Shown here: positions 22,735-31,710 of the stretch, in pieces
How positions within the stretch are numbered: the first letter of the stretch is position 1
Layout: every line of letters starts with the position of its first letter
NCBI GenBank assembly: GCA_004552595.1
Contig: SFNX01000004.1
Span: 1 to 42,356, forward strand
Reading direction: 5' to 3'
Length of the DNA stretch: 42,356 nt
Source of the DNA: Lachnospiraceae bacterium
Lineage (GTDB): Bacteria > Bacillota > Clostridia > Lachnospirales > Lachnospiraceae
Notes under the pieces: generated by a model
What the model saw: only the letters and a program-made list of their open reading frames with translations
Databases searched by the model: none
What the model was told of the DNA's origin: nothing
Translations under genes and position numbers: made by a program

Positions 22735-23594
22735 TGTAATTTCTTGATATCCTCTATACTGAATTCATATTTCTTATTGCAAAACTGACATCTTACCTCT
22801 ACAGGCTTGCCTTCTTTTATTATTTCTTCCTTATCCTGCTTATTAAGGCTTGCAAGCGATCTTTCAACACGACTCTTTGAACAATCGCATCTGAATCCGG
22901 TTTCTGTTTTATCTTTAATGTCTACATCGAGTCCGTCAAATATTCTCTCAAGCATATTCTCAGGAGTTGCGCCTTCTGACATCATATCCGTAACTGACGG
23001 GAGTGATTTAAGATTTTCTTCAATCTTATCAAGTACATTATCCGGACACATTGGCATAACCTGAATGATAAACCCACCGGCACAATTAACGGTACAATCC
23101 TTGTTAACAAGAACTCCGAGTCCGACTGATGATGGAATCTGCTCACTTACCGCAAAATAGTAAGTTAAATCTTCTGCAATTTCTCCGGTCTGTAGATCAA
23201 CAGTTCCAACGTATGGCTCCTTAAGTCCCATATCTTTAATTACTCTAAGAAAGCCCGGATAAATCGCTCCACCTACATCAAGCTTTCCGTTTTTTGGCGG
23301 AAGTATAACAATATTTTCATTCGGGAATCCCTTAACGAATCCATCTGAATACGAAGTTACCGTAATACCTTTAAGCGCGCCCTCACCCTGAATCTGAAGA
23401 GTCATAACATCCTTTTCACTCTTAAGAGTTACACCCATCATTGCGCCGGCCATGAGCATTCTTCCCAGTGCCGCGGTCACGATTGGAGATGTCTCATGCA
23501 TAACCCTTGCTTCTTCTACCATATTTGTTCCTGATATCGCAAATGCTCTGACACTGTCATTAGCTGCAGTTGCTCTTATAATGTAATCTTTCAT
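22731..23594 (-). CDS. hslO: Hsp33 redox-regulated chaperone
   Basis: A 287-residue holdase chaperone turned on by oxidation. The zinc-binding cysteines are C236-D-C238 and C269-x2-C272, all four present. The N-terminal domain shows RATAANDSVRAFAI and the loop GFIIQVMP. ATG 23594 is preferred (AAAGGG upstream); a TTG six codons earlier is an alternative. It begins a run of overlapping genes with the beta-helix protein and ogg. Grouping an oxidative-stress chaperone with an oxidised-base glycosylase suggests an oxidative-damage operon, which is an inference. Confidence 0.95.
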   Translation of the reverse strand: MKDYIIRATAANDSVRAFAISGTNMVEEARVMHETSPIVTAALGRMLMAGAMMGVTLKSEKDVMTLQIQGEGALKGITVTSYSDGFVKGFPNENIVILPPKNGKLDVGGAIYPGFLRVIKDMGLKEPYVGTVDLQTGEIAEDLTYYFAVSEQIPSSVGLGVLVNKDCTVNCAGGFIIQVMPMCPDNVLDKIEENLKSLPSVTDMMSEGATPENMLERIFDGLDVDIKDKTETGFRCDCSKSRVERSLASLNKQDKEEIIKEGKPVEVRCQFCNKKYEFSIEDIKKLQ

Positions 23595-23646
23595 AATTTG
23601 CCCTTTATTCAATCGCTTTTGCGAATAATTTGCATCTATTCAGCCA

Positions 23647-23674
23647 ATAATAAAATTGGTCGTCAACTTGTTAA
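23647..23674 (-). promoter_or_regulatory. Candidate promoter of hslO
   Basis: Minus-strand TTAACA (23669-23674) and TATTAT (23647-23652) are 16 bases apart. An overlapping alternative is TTGACG (23661-23666) with TGAATA 18 bases on. An inverted repeat CCAAT-N6-ATTGG at 23644-23659 overlaps both. Confidence 0.45.
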
Positions 23675-23691
23675 TTTTACCATTTTTACGT

Positions 23692-23722
23692 TAAAAAAAA
23701 CAACCCCGGAGCCTGGCTCCGG
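23692..23722 (-). terminator. Terminator of the ara operon
   Basis: Minus-strand hairpin CCGGAGC/GCTCCGG followed by GGTTGTTTTTTTT, about 30 bases past the araD stop. Confidence 0.9.
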
Positions 23723-23752
23723 AGTCGTAAGCTGTCTTATTATGAATGCAAA

Positions 23753-24448
23753 TTAATTCTGTCCATAATATGCATTCGCACCGTGTTTTCTGTAATAATG
23801 CTTATCCTGAAGTACCTGCGGGGCAGGCTGAACATTAGGATTGATTCTCTCACATCTTGCCGCCATTTTAGCTACTTCATCAAGTACTACTGAGTTATGT
23901 ACTGCATCATGTGCATCCTTACCCCATGTAAACGGTCCGTGATTCTTACAAAGAACAGCAGGCATTGCGCTTGGATCAATATTATTCTCCTTAAAGTAGC
24001 TGACAATGAGCTTTCCTGTGTTTCCTTCATAATCTTCATCGATTTCTTCTTTAGTAAGATTTCTTACACAAGGGATTTCTCCATATAAATAATCTGCATG
24101 AGTAGTTCCGTAGCAAGGAATTCCTCTTCCGGCCTGTGCCCAGCTTGTTGCATAACTTGAATGAGTATGTACAACACCTCCGACATATGGGAATGCCTTA
24201 TATATTTCTATATGTGTTGCCGTATCGGATGATGGCTTATATTTTCCTTCAATCTTCTCACCTGTAAGTGACATTACAACCATATCATCCGGAGTAAGCT
24301 TTTCGTATTCAACACCGCTTGGCTTAATTACGAAAAGTCCCTGTTCTCTGTCAATTCCTGATACATTTCCCCATGTAAATGTAACTAATCCGTACTTTGG
24401 AAGAAGCATATTTGCTTCGTACACTTCTTTTTTAAGCTGCTCTAACAT
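23753..24448 (-). CDS. araD: L-ribulose-5-phosphate 4-epimerase
   Basis: A 231-residue zinc enzyme giving D-xylulose 5-phosphate from L-ribulose 5-phosphate, the last arabinose step. Class II aldolase marks are present: TWGNVSGID and VIKPSGVEYEKLTPDDMV near the start, the zinc histidines in VVHTHSSYA (about 95-98) and a later CKNHGPFTWG. GTTHADYL fits the 4-epimerase. It follows araB after 12 bases, and the terminator follows it. Confidence 0.96.
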   Translation of the reverse strand: MLEQLKKEVYEANMLLPKYGLVTFTWGNVSGIDREQGLFVIKPSGVEYEKLTPDDMVVMSLTGEKIEGKYKPSSDTATHIEIYKAFPYVGGVVHTHSSYATSWAQAGRGIPCYGTTHADYLYGEIPCVRNLTKEEIDEDYEGNTGKLIVSYFKENNIDPSAMPAVLCKNHGPFTWGKDAHDAVHNSVVLDEVAKMAARCERINPNVQPAPQVLQDKHYYRKHGANAYYGQN

Positions 24449-24460
24449 AATTCTCTCCTT

Positions 24461-26056
24461 TTATTCAGCTAAATTGTCTACAGCTGCTCTTTCGATTGCA
24501 AGTCCTTTAGTATATCTTTCGATATATTCTTCAAATCCCTTTACTGCTTCAGGATCCGGATCTACCTTTTCTCCTTCTGCACCTGCAAATACGGCTCTTT
24601 CTAAGAATTCCGGAAGCTTCTCATTTTCGTTTTTATTAACAAGATATGATGCAAGAAGAGCAATACCCCATGCGCCTCCTTCTCCTGCTGTCTCCATTAC
24701 ATAAACAGGAGCATCCATTGCTGCTGCAAGGATAGACTGTCCTACACCTTTTGTCTTGAATAATCCGCCATGTCCGTAGATCTTATCAACCTTTGCTTTT
24801 TCTTCCTTAAGAAGAATATCCATTCCTGTCTTAACTACAGAAAGAGAAGACATTATGTGTGTTCTCATAAAGTTAGCAAGATTAAAGTTAGAATTAGCTG
24901 TTCTGACAAATAACGGACGTCCTGACTCCATTGCTGTAATATGCTCACCTGATAAGTAATTGTATGCAAGAAGTCCTCCGCAATCCTTGTCTGCTTCCAT
25001 AGCCTTGTTGAAAAGCTTTACATATACATCACCCATGTCTACATTTGCGCCAACAAGGTCTGCAAATTCCTTAAGGAGTGATACCCATGCATTAATATCT
25101 GATGTACAGTTGTTACAGTGTGCCATTGCAACAGGGAATCCGTCAGGTGTAGTAACCATATCGATTTCATCATATGGCTTTGATAAGTCTTTTTCGAGTA
25201 CAAGCATTCCAAATGCTGATGTTCCGGCTGAAACATTACCTGTTCTTGCAGCTACTGAGTTAGTTGCAACCATACCTGTTCCCGCATCGCCTTCCGGAGG
25301 ACAGAGCGGTATACCTGCTGAAAGCTTTCCTGATGCATCAAGAAGCTTTGCTCCTGCTTCTGTAAGAGTTCCGGCACTTGCTCCTGCTGAAACTACGCTT
25401 GGAAGAAGGTCCTCTAACTTCCAAGGCATTCCCTTCTTAGCAACTACCTCATCAAATTTAGCAATCATTCCCTTATCAAACTGTCCACTAGCCATTTCTA
25501 TTGGGAACATTCCTGATGCCTCTCCGACACCAAGTACCTTTTCGCCTGTTAACTGCCAGTGAATGTATCCTGCAAGGGTTGTAAAGTGTGCAACATCCTT
25601 AACATGTTCTTCACCGTTAAGTACTGCCTGATAAAGATGTGCAATGCTCCATCTTTGAGGAATATGGAAATTGAAAAGCTTTGTAAGCTCTTCTGATGCT
25701 TCTGCTGTTATTGTATTTCTCCATGTTCTGAATGGAACTAATAATTTTCCGTCTTTGTCAAATGCAAGATAACCATGCATCATTGCTGAAAAGCCGAGTG
25801 CCTTAAGGTTAGTAATTTCTGCGCCATACTTTTCCTTAACATCTTTACAAAGTGAAGCATAACAATCCTGCATTCCGTTATGAATCTTGTCCATGCTGTA
25901 TGTCCAGATTCCATCAACGTAATCATTCTCCCAGTCATGTGCACCCTGTGCTATTGGCTCATTATTTTCTCCGATAAGAACTGCTTTAATTCTTGTAGAA
26001 CCGAATTCAATTCCTAAAATCGCATTTCCGCTTTCAATAAGATTTTTGATGTCCAT
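24461..26056 (-). CDS. araB: L-ribulokinase (FGGY family)
   Basis: A 531-residue sugar kinase acting on L-ribulose. The ATPase-fold start GIEFGSTRIKAVLIG and CPPEGDAGTGMVATNSVA, with GNVSAGTSAFGML after it, place it in the FGGY family; YGHGGLFKTKGVGQ and ETAGEGGAWGIALLA complete it. It is a clostridial form rather than the E. coli type, and substrate is assigned mainly from its place between araA and araD. Gaps of 22 and 12 bases indicate one transcript. Confidence 0.9.
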   Translation of the reverse strand: MDIKNLIESGNAILGIEFGSTRIKAVLIGENNEPIAQGAHDWENDYVDGIWTYSMDKIHNGMQDCYASLCKDVKEKYGAEITNLKALGFSAMMHGYLAFDKDGKLLVPFRTWRNTITAEASEELTKLFNFHIPQRWSIAHLYQAVLNGEEHVKDVAHFTTLAGYIHWQLTGEKVLGVGEASGMFPIEMASGQFDKGMIAKFDEVVAKKGMPWKLEDLLPSVVSAGASAGTLTEAGAKLLDASGKLSAGIPLCPPEGDAGTGMVATNSVAARTGNVSAGTSAFGMLVLEKDLSKPYDEIDMVTTPDGFPVAMAHCNNCTSDINAWVSLLKEFADLVGANVDMGDVYVKLFNKAMEADKDCGGLLAYNYLSGEHITAMESGRPLFVRTANSNFNLANFMRTHIMSSLSVVKTGMDILLKEEKAKVDKIYGHGGLFKTKGVGQSILAAAMDAPVYVMETAGEGGAWGIALLASYLVNKNENEKLPEFLERAVFAGAEGEKVDPDPEAVKGFEEYIERYTKGLAIERAAVDNLAE

Positions 26057-26078
26057 ATTATTCTCCTTTGTTAGCTAA

Positions 26079-27584
26079 TTATAAACCAAGTCTGAATGCC
26101 ATTTCGTTCCAGCGTAACTCATTCTTGAAGTCACGGATGTTAGTATTTTCGTCAATAACCACTGCTTCAACACCCATAGCTGCAGCCCAGTCAACCATCT
26201 GCTCAACAGTTAAATCATATGTGAAAGCAGTATGATGAGCTCCGCCTGCTAAAATCCATGCTTCTGCACCAACCTTAAGATTTGGCTTTGGAGTCCAGAA
26301 GTTAATACCTACAGGAAGCTTTGGAAGAGGCTTTTCAACCTTCTTACATTCAACAGCATTAATAATAAGTCTGAATCTGTGTCCTAAGTCAACTAGTGAA
26401 CATGCAATACCTGAGCCTTCCTTTGACTGGAATACAATACGTGCAGGATCTTCTCTGTTACCCATAGAAAGAGGCTGAACCTTAATTACAGGCTTTCCTT
26501 CTGCAATTGCAGGTGATACCTCAAGCATGTGAGCCTGAATAATTCCCTCTTTTCCCGGAACAAGATTGTATGTATAGTCTTCCATAAATGAAGAACCCTT
26601 TGCATCCTTCATTCCGGCAGTCATAATCTTAATTAATCTGTCCATTGCTGCTGTCTTCCAGTCGCCTTCGCCACCGAATCCATAGCCTTTTTCCATAAGT
26701 CTTTGTACTGCAAGTCCCGGAAGCTGTTTTAATCCGCCAAGCATTCCGAAGTGAGTAACAAATGCCTGATAATTGCCGTCTTTAAGGAACTTCTCCATTC
26801 CGATTTCTTCTCTTGCCTGAACTGAAACATGACGTCTGAATTCATCGGCATCTCTTCCTTCAAGTGCAATATCATATTTACTGTAATATTCTTCAACGAG
26901 AGCATCAACATCACTGTTTGAAACTGCATCTACATATTCAACAAGATCGTTTACATTGTAGTGGTCAATTTCCCAGCCGAATTTGATCTGTGCCTCAACT
27001 TTATCTCCTTCTGTAACAGCAACATTGTTCATATTGTCACCAAAACGGCAAACTCTTATATGAGAAGACTCAACTACACCGATTGCAGTTCTCATCCAGC
27101 TTGCTAATGCTTTAGCAACATCTTCGCTGTCCCAGTGTCCAACGATTATTTTTCTTTCGATACCCATTCTTGTAACGATGTGACCATATTCTCTGTCACC
27201 GTGTGCAGACTGATTCTCATTCATGAAATCCATATCCATTGTGTCATATGGAATTTCTTCATTAAACTGTGTATGAAGATGGCAAAATGGTTTTCTATAT
27301 TCCTGATGTCCGATTATCCACATTTTTGCCGGTGAAAATGTATGCATCCATGTAATAACGCCGGCACACTCTTCATCATTATTCGCATCATTAAATGTCT
27401 GTCTGATTGATGCCTGTGAAATTAATGTAGGCTTTAATACTATTTCAAATGGTAAAATACCTTTTTTGTTAAGCCCTTCAACTATTTTTGCCGAATGTTC
27501 AGCAACCTTTCTTAAACACTCATCTCCATACAGATCCTGAGATCCTGTACAAAACCAAAATTTGTAATTCTTATTCTGTCCCAT
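26079..27584 (-). CDS. araA: L-arabinose isomerase
   Basis: A 501-residue enzyme converting L-arabinose to L-ribulose with a metal ion. Recognised by FWFCTGSQDLYGDE at the start, HMHTFSPAKMWI-like ITWMHTFSPAKMWI, LHTQFNEEIP, HFGMLGGLKQLPG, GFGGEGDWKTAA with the catalytic Glu, and WILAGGAHHTAFT. Length matches E. coli AraA. AGGAGG precedes the ATG. It lies 58 bases after araR with no clear terminator between, so araR and araABD may be one transcript. Confidence 0.97.
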   Translation of the reverse strand: MGQNKNYKFWFCTGSQDLYGDECLRKVAEHSAKIVEGLNKKGILPFEIVLKPTLISQASIRQTFNDANNDEECAGVITWMHTFSPAKMWIIGHQEYRKPFCHLHTQFNEEIPYDTMDMDFMNENQSAHGDREYGHIVTRMGIERKIIVGHWDSEDVAKALASWMRTAIGVVESSHIRVCRFGDNMNNVAVTEGDKVEAQIKFGWEIDHYNVNDLVEYVDAVSNSDVDALVEEYYSKYDIALEGRDADEFRRHVSVQAREEIGMEKFLKDGNYQAFVTHFGMLGGLKQLPGLAVQRLMEKGYGFGGEGDWKTAAMDRLIKIMTAGMKDAKGSSFMEDYTYNLVPGKEGIIQAHMLEVSPAIAEGKPVIKVQPLSMGNREDPARIVFQSKEGSGIACSLVDLGHRFRLIINAVECKKVEKPLPKLPVGINFWTPKPNLKVGAEAWILAGGAHHTAFTYDLTVEQMVDWAAAMGVEAVVIDENTNIRDFKNELRWNEMAFRLGL

Positions 27585-27642
27585 ATTTTCCTCCTGTTTA
27601 AATTTTAAATTTGTATATTATTAAATTACTATGTATTCCGGT

Positions 27643-28734
27643 TTAGTTGTCAGTTAAATCCTTTACAGAGTCTCTCTCTACAATATGTACAGAAAACTCA
27701 TACGTCGCATCAAAACGTCCGTTTTTAATAAGCTCTAATAAGTTATTGGCGGCCTTTACCGCAATTTCTTCAGTAGGATATGCAACTGACGTAATCTGAA
27801 CGGTACCATTTGTAGAAAGAACTGTGTCATCTATTCCTACAATTGAAATATCGTCCGGTATTTTCAATCCCATTTTGTTGAATTCATTAATAAGCTTATA
27901 GGCAGACTCATCATTATAAAGTACCAGAGCTGTTCTCGTACTTAGTCTTTTTCTTATTCTCTCAGCAAGCTGTCTGACATTCTCTTCATTTTCTATATCT
28001 ACCGTGTCAAACCATAATAGATCATTTCCGGTAACACGAAGAGATGCTTCATTCATTGCTTCAAGAAATCCAAAGTATCTTCTTGAACCCTGGCTGTCGT
28101 CTAATTTGAATACACCGCCTATTCTTTTATGACCTTTGCCAATAACGTACTGAGTGGCTATTTTACCTGCCATTATATCGTCCATTGACACATGCGGTGC
28201 ATCAAGTGCCTCATAATATGTATTCATAAACAATACGGGAACATGTTTCTTTCTAAGCTTTTCGTAATACTTTAAATTTGGATTTGGAAGAGAACTCTTT
28301 GTAGGTTCTGCAATTACACCCGCTATATCGTCCTTTGCCACTATTCCTTCAAGTATTGACTTCTCTCGACTTATTCTGTTGTAGGTAAATGATATTTGAA
28401 CAGTATATCCTGCATTTGATAATACTCTCTCAACATGCTGAATCATCTGAGGGAAAATATATGCGTCAACATATGTAGTGATAACCGCAATGTTTTTTCT
28501 ATTTACTTTATCTGTAATGTTGTTGTCTGATATGTAGGTGCCGCTACCCTGAATTCTTGTGACATATCCTTCCTTTTCAAGAACTGCTATTGCATGTCTG
28601 ATAGTCTGTCTTGATAATGAAAACTTTACTGATAATTCATTTTCAGAATCTAAACGGTCTCCCGGCTTTAAATTTCCTTTTTCAAGCTCTTTTTTTACCC
28701 AGTCAACAACTGCCATATATCTTGGTTGAGTCAT
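27643..28734 (-). CDS. araR: AraR arabinose repressor
   Basis: A 363-residue hybrid regulator: a GntR-type winged helix at about 10-70 (NLKPGDRLDSENELSVKFSLSRQTIRHAIAVLEKEGYV) followed by a LacI/GalR-type sugar-binding domain (IAVITTYVDAYIFPQMI, GVIAEPT, IVGIDDTVLSTNG). This fusion defines AraR, which represses arabinose genes until L-arabinose binds. ATG 28734 is favoured because AAGGA is well spaced; an earlier ATG at 28752 adds six residues. Palindromes upstream suggest self-control. It lies directly before araA. Confidence 0.93.
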   Translation of the reverse strand: MTQPRYMAVVDWVKKELEKGNLKPGDRLDSENELSVKFSLSRQTIRHAIAVLEKEGYVTRIQGSGTYISDNNITDKVNRKNIAVITTYVDAYIFPQMIQHVERVLSNAGYTVQISFTYNRISREKSILEGIVAKDDIAGVIAEPTKSSLPNPNLKYYEKLRKKHVPVLFMNTYYEALDAPHVSMDDIMAGKIATQYVIGKGHKRIGGVFKLDDSQGSRRYFGFLEAMNEASLRVTGNDLLWFDTVDIENEENVRQLAERIRKRLSTRTALVLYNDESAYKLINEFNKMGLKIPDDISIVGIDDTVLSTNGTVQITSVAYPTEEIAVKAANNLLELIKNGRFDATYEFSVHIVERDSVKDLTDN

Positions 28735-28816
28735 TATACTTTCCTTAATCATTACATATTTGATATTTGTTTAATTACATCTCTATCTAATATGTACTAA
28801 TCCTATTTTAGTGTTA

Positions 28817-28831
28817 AATACAAGTTGTATT
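28817..28831. promoter_or_regulatory. Operator candidate 1 before araR
   Basis: A perfect 15-base palindrome AATACAAGTTGTATT with TACAA/TTGTA half sites around one base. The same half sites occur before chvE. On the minus strand its TTGTAT could also be the -35 box for araR. Confidence 0.6.
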
Positions 28832-28835
28832 GATT

Positions 28836-28854
28836 TGTATGCATACATTTGTAT
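28836..28854. promoter_or_regulatory. Operator candidate 2 before araR
   Basis: A perfect 12-base palindrome TGTATGCATACA (28836-28847) overlaps a second palindrome ATACAT-TTGTAT (28843-28854). Read as TTGTA-N4-TACA it matches another site at 32926-32939. It lies five bases beyond operator candidate 1. Confidence 0.55.
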
Positions 28855-28861
28855 TTTCTTG

Positions 28862-28896
28862 AAAAAAACACCCGGCATAATCAAATACCGGGTGTT
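28862..28896 (-). terminator. Terminator of the chvE-mmsA-mmsB operon
   Basis: Minus-strand stem AACACCCGG/CCGGGTGTT followed by TTTTTTT, 14 bases past the mmsB stop, separating the importer from araR. Confidence 0.93.
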
Positions 28897-28909
28897 AAGT
28901 TTTAAATAA

Positions 28910-30067
28910 CTATCCTTTCTTTCTCTTCGAAAGAACGTCCATTGTTACGGCACCAAGAAGTACTGCACCCTTAACGATTTTCTGAATATCTGTTGTAAGT
29001 CCGCAAAGTGACATACCGTTATTAAGAATACCCATAACAAACGCACCTACTACAGCACCAAGAATTGTTCCTGCACCACCGGCAACTGCTGCGCCACCAA
29101 TGTAACATGAAGCAATAGCATCCATTTCGAAACCGTCACCGGCCTTAGGAGTTGCTGATGCATTTCTTGCTGCAAGTACGATACCTGCGATTGCTGAAAG
29201 AACACCCATGTTAACGTATACCCAGAAGAATACTTTATTTGTATTGATACCTGAAAGCTGAGCAGCCTTTCTGTTACCACCAAGCGCATAAATCTGACGA
29301 CCTGCTACTGTCTGGCTTGTAATAAATGCATATATTGCTACAAGAATCGCCATTAATAAAAGTACGAATGGAAGTCCGTTCCAGCATGCAAGCTTGTAGA
29401 AGAAGAACCAGATGATAAATAAAAGTACTGCATCCTTTAATACAATCTGCCATGTCGGATTAAGAGCAAATCCGTATTTCTTCTTTGTCTTGATTGATTT
29501 AAGTTCAGATAAAATAACAGCAATTGTTGCGATGATTGCAACGATAATACTTACTAAATCAATTCCTCCGACTTTCATTGTAGGAAGGAATCCTGCTCCG
29601 ACAAATACGAAATTATCAGGAAGAGGACCTTTTGTCTGTGCCTGAAGGAGTGTATATGTAAGACCACGTCCCATAAGCATTGTTGCAAGAGTAACAACGA
29701 AAGGTGGAATTCCTAAGTATGCGATAAATGCACCTGCAAATACACCTGTTGCAAGACCAATAAGAAGTGCTATTAATATAGCAACCCACATATTCATCTT
29801 GTAGTCTACTAAAATGATACCTGCTGCTGCACCTGTTACAGCAACTACAGAACCAACACCAAGGTCGATGTTTCCTGTTAATACGCAAAGAAGCATACCA
29901 ACCGCAAGAATAACTACATAACCGTTCTGCATAACAAGGTTATTAATGTTAGCCGGTGATGTATTTGCACCACCTGTAAGTATTGCGAATATTAAATAGA
30001 TTGCGACAAGAGCAAGGAACATACCGTACTGCTTCATGTCAAGATTTGCTATTTTTTTCTTTTCCAT
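28910..30067 (-). CDS. mmsB: Multiple-monosaccharide ABC transporter permease
   Basis: A 385-residue membrane protein with about ten helices, related to XylH/AraH and GguB. Recognisable features are AVGMLLCVLTGNIDLGVGS, the conserved FVVTLATMLMGRGLTYTL, and the late coupling region GGNRKAAQLSGIN followed by GGAAVAGGAGTILGA. It forms the channel for sugars delivered by the ChvE-like protein and is driven by MmsA, whose gene ends two bases earlier. The terminator follows. Confidence 0.93.
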   Translation of the reverse strand: MEKKKIANLDMKQYGMFLALVAIYLIFAILTGGANTSPANINNLVMQNGYVVILAVGMLLCVLTGNIDLGVGSVVAVTGAAAGIILVDYKMNMWVAILIALLIGLATGVFAGAFIAYLGIPPFVVTLATMLMGRGLTYTLLQAQTKGPLPDNFVFVGAGFLPTMKVGGIDLVSIIVAIIATIAVILSELKSIKTKKKYGFALNPTWQIVLKDAVLLFIIWFFFYKLACWNGLPFVLLLMAILVAIYAFITSQTVAGRQIYALGGNRKAAQLSGINTNKVFFWVYVNMGVLSAIAGIVLAARNASATPKAGDGFEMDAIASCYIGGAAVAGGAGTILGAVVGAFVMGILNNGMSLCGLTTDIQKIVKGAVLLGAVTMDVLSKRKKG

Positions 30068-30069
30068 GA

Positions 30070-31623
30070 TTAATTCTCTCCTTTTCTGTTATGAGCCATA
30101 ATGTGCTGCATAATACGTTCCTGAGTAATCTCTTCACCTGAAAGCTCGCCGGCAATTTCACCTTCATTAATTACATATGCTCTGTCACATGTACCAATGA
30201 TTTCCGGCATTTCCGATGAAATAACAATTACTGCTTTTCCAGCCTTGGCAAGATCGTTGATTACACAATAAATCTCATATTTAGCACCTACGTCAATACC
30301 TCGTGTAGGTTCATCGAGAATAAGTACGTCTGGCTGTGTAAGCATCCATTTTGCAAGTACGACTTTCTGCTGGTTACCACCTGAGAGTGATCCGACTACC
30401 TGCTCGATAGAAGTTGCTTTAACATTAATTTTCTCTTTATATTCCTGGGCTGCAAGTATTTCTTCGCTTCCTTTTATTACACCTTTATTAGAGAAATACT
30501 GAGGTCTTGCTGCAAGAACCATATTTTCTTTTATGTCACCGATAAGTACGAGTCCGTTACCTTTTCTGTCTTCAGACACATATGCAAGCTTACTTTCAAT
30601 TGCATCCTTAACAGTAGGCATTTTTACTTCTTTACCGTGAATAAATACCTGTCCTGAAATCTTCTGTCCATAGCTATGACCAAATATAGACATTGCAAGC
30701 TCTGTACGTCCGGCACCCATAAGTCCGGCAAGTCCTACAACTTCTCCGGCTCTTACTTTAAAGTTAATATTCTTAAGCACCTGGCGGTTTGCATCATCCG
30801 GATGATATACGTTCCAATCCTTTACTTCAAAGATCGTTTCTCCTATTTCAACGCCTTCTCTCTTTGGATATCTGTTTGTAAGTTCACGTCCAACCATTCC
30901 CTTAATTACACGGTCTTCAGTAAATTCATCGACACCCTTATAGATTGTTTCGATTGTTTTACCATCTCGTATTATTGTTACAGCATCGGCAACATATTCA
31001 ATTTCGTTAAGCTTATGAGAAATGATGATACATGTAATACCCTGTGCCTTAAGCTCAAGCATGATATCAAGAAGGTTCTTACTCTCTTCATCATTAAGTG
31101 ATGCAGTCGGCTCATCAAGAATAAGTAATTCAACCTTTTTAGCCATTGCCTTAGCAATTTCGATAAGCTGCTGCTTTCCAACACCAAGACTTGATACCGG
31201 AACATTTACATCTTCATGTTCAAGACCAACTTTTGAAAGCATTTCTGTTGCTCTCTGTCTTGTCTTTGTCCAGTCAATTACTCCCTTTGTAATGAGCTGC
31301 TCATTTCCTAAGAATACATTCTCTGCTACAGATAAAAGCGGACTTAATGCAAGCTCCTGGTGAATAATTACTATTCCTTTTCCTTCACTATCCTTCAGAT
31401 TATGAAACGCACATGTTTCACCCTTGTACACTACATCACCATCAAATGTTCCATGAGGATAGACTCCTGAGAGGACATTCATAAGTGTAGATTTACCTGC
31501 ACCGTTTTCTCCGCAAAGAGCATGAATTTCACCCTTCTTAACCTTCAGATTAACATCGTCAAGTGCCTTAACCCCAGAGAAAGCCTTGGTAATGTGGTTC
31601 ATTTCCAAGATGTAGTCTGACAT
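30070..31623 (-). CDS. mmsA: Multiple-monosaccharide ABC transporter double ATPase
   Basis: A 517-residue ATPase with two fused nucleotide-binding domains, as in XylG, AraG and GguA. Domain 1 has Walker A GENGAGKST (about 38-46), the signature SLGVGKQQLIEIAKAM and LLILDEPTASLND. Domain 2 has a variant P-loop AGLMGAGRTE, signature LSGGNQQKVVLAKWM and VLILDEPTRGIDVG. The degenerate second P-loop is usual for this group. AGAAGGAG precedes the ATG. It powers MmsB. A hairpin at 31654-31678 sits between it and chvE. Confidence 0.94.
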   Translation of the reverse strand: MSDYILEMNHITKAFSGVKALDDVNLKVKKGEIHALCGENGAGKSTLMNVLSGVYPHGTFDGDVVYKGETCAFHNLKDSEGKGIVIIHQELALSPLLSVAENVFLGNEQLITKGVIDWTKTRQRATEMLSKVGLEHEDVNVPVSSLGVGKQQLIEIAKAMAKKVELLILDEPTASLNDEESKNLLDIMLELKAQGITCIIISHKLNEIEYVADAVTIIRDGKTIETIYKGVDEFTEDRVIKGMVGRELTNRYPKREGVEIGETIFEVKDWNVYHPDDANRQVLKNINFKVRAGEVVGLAGLMGAGRTELAMSIFGHSYGQKISGQVFIHGKEVKMPTVKDAIESKLAYVSEDRKGNGLVLIGDIKENMVLAARPQYFSNKGVIKGSEEILAAQEYKEKINVKATSIEQVVGSLSGGNQQKVVLAKWMLTQPDVLILDEPTRGIDVGAKYEIYCVINDLAKAGKAVIVISSEMPEIIGTCDRAYVINEGEIAGELSGEEITQERIMQHIMAHNRKGEN

Positions 31624-31653
31624 ATATTGTCTCCTTCTCTAATAATATAAATC

Positions 31654-31678
31654 GGGCGGCAGCTAAATGCCGCCGCCC
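31654..31678 (-). terminator. Hairpin between chvE and mmsA (partial attenuator)
   Basis: A GC-rich stem GGCGGCA/TGCCGCC (31655-31661 and 31668-31674), with a competing GGGCGGC/GCCGCCC pairing. No T-run follows on the minus strand, so it may stabilise the chvE mRNA end or lower transcription into mmsA rather than terminate fully. Confidence 0.6.
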
Positions 31679-31710
31679 TTATAAACAATTTATTGTTAAT
31701 TATTTATAAA

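Noticed and set aside
24960..25562. A 200-codon plus-strand open frame
   Set aside because: It lies wholly antisense to araB, has no ribosome site, and its composition (Ser, Pro and Ala-rich) is the usual shadow of a real gene on the other strand.
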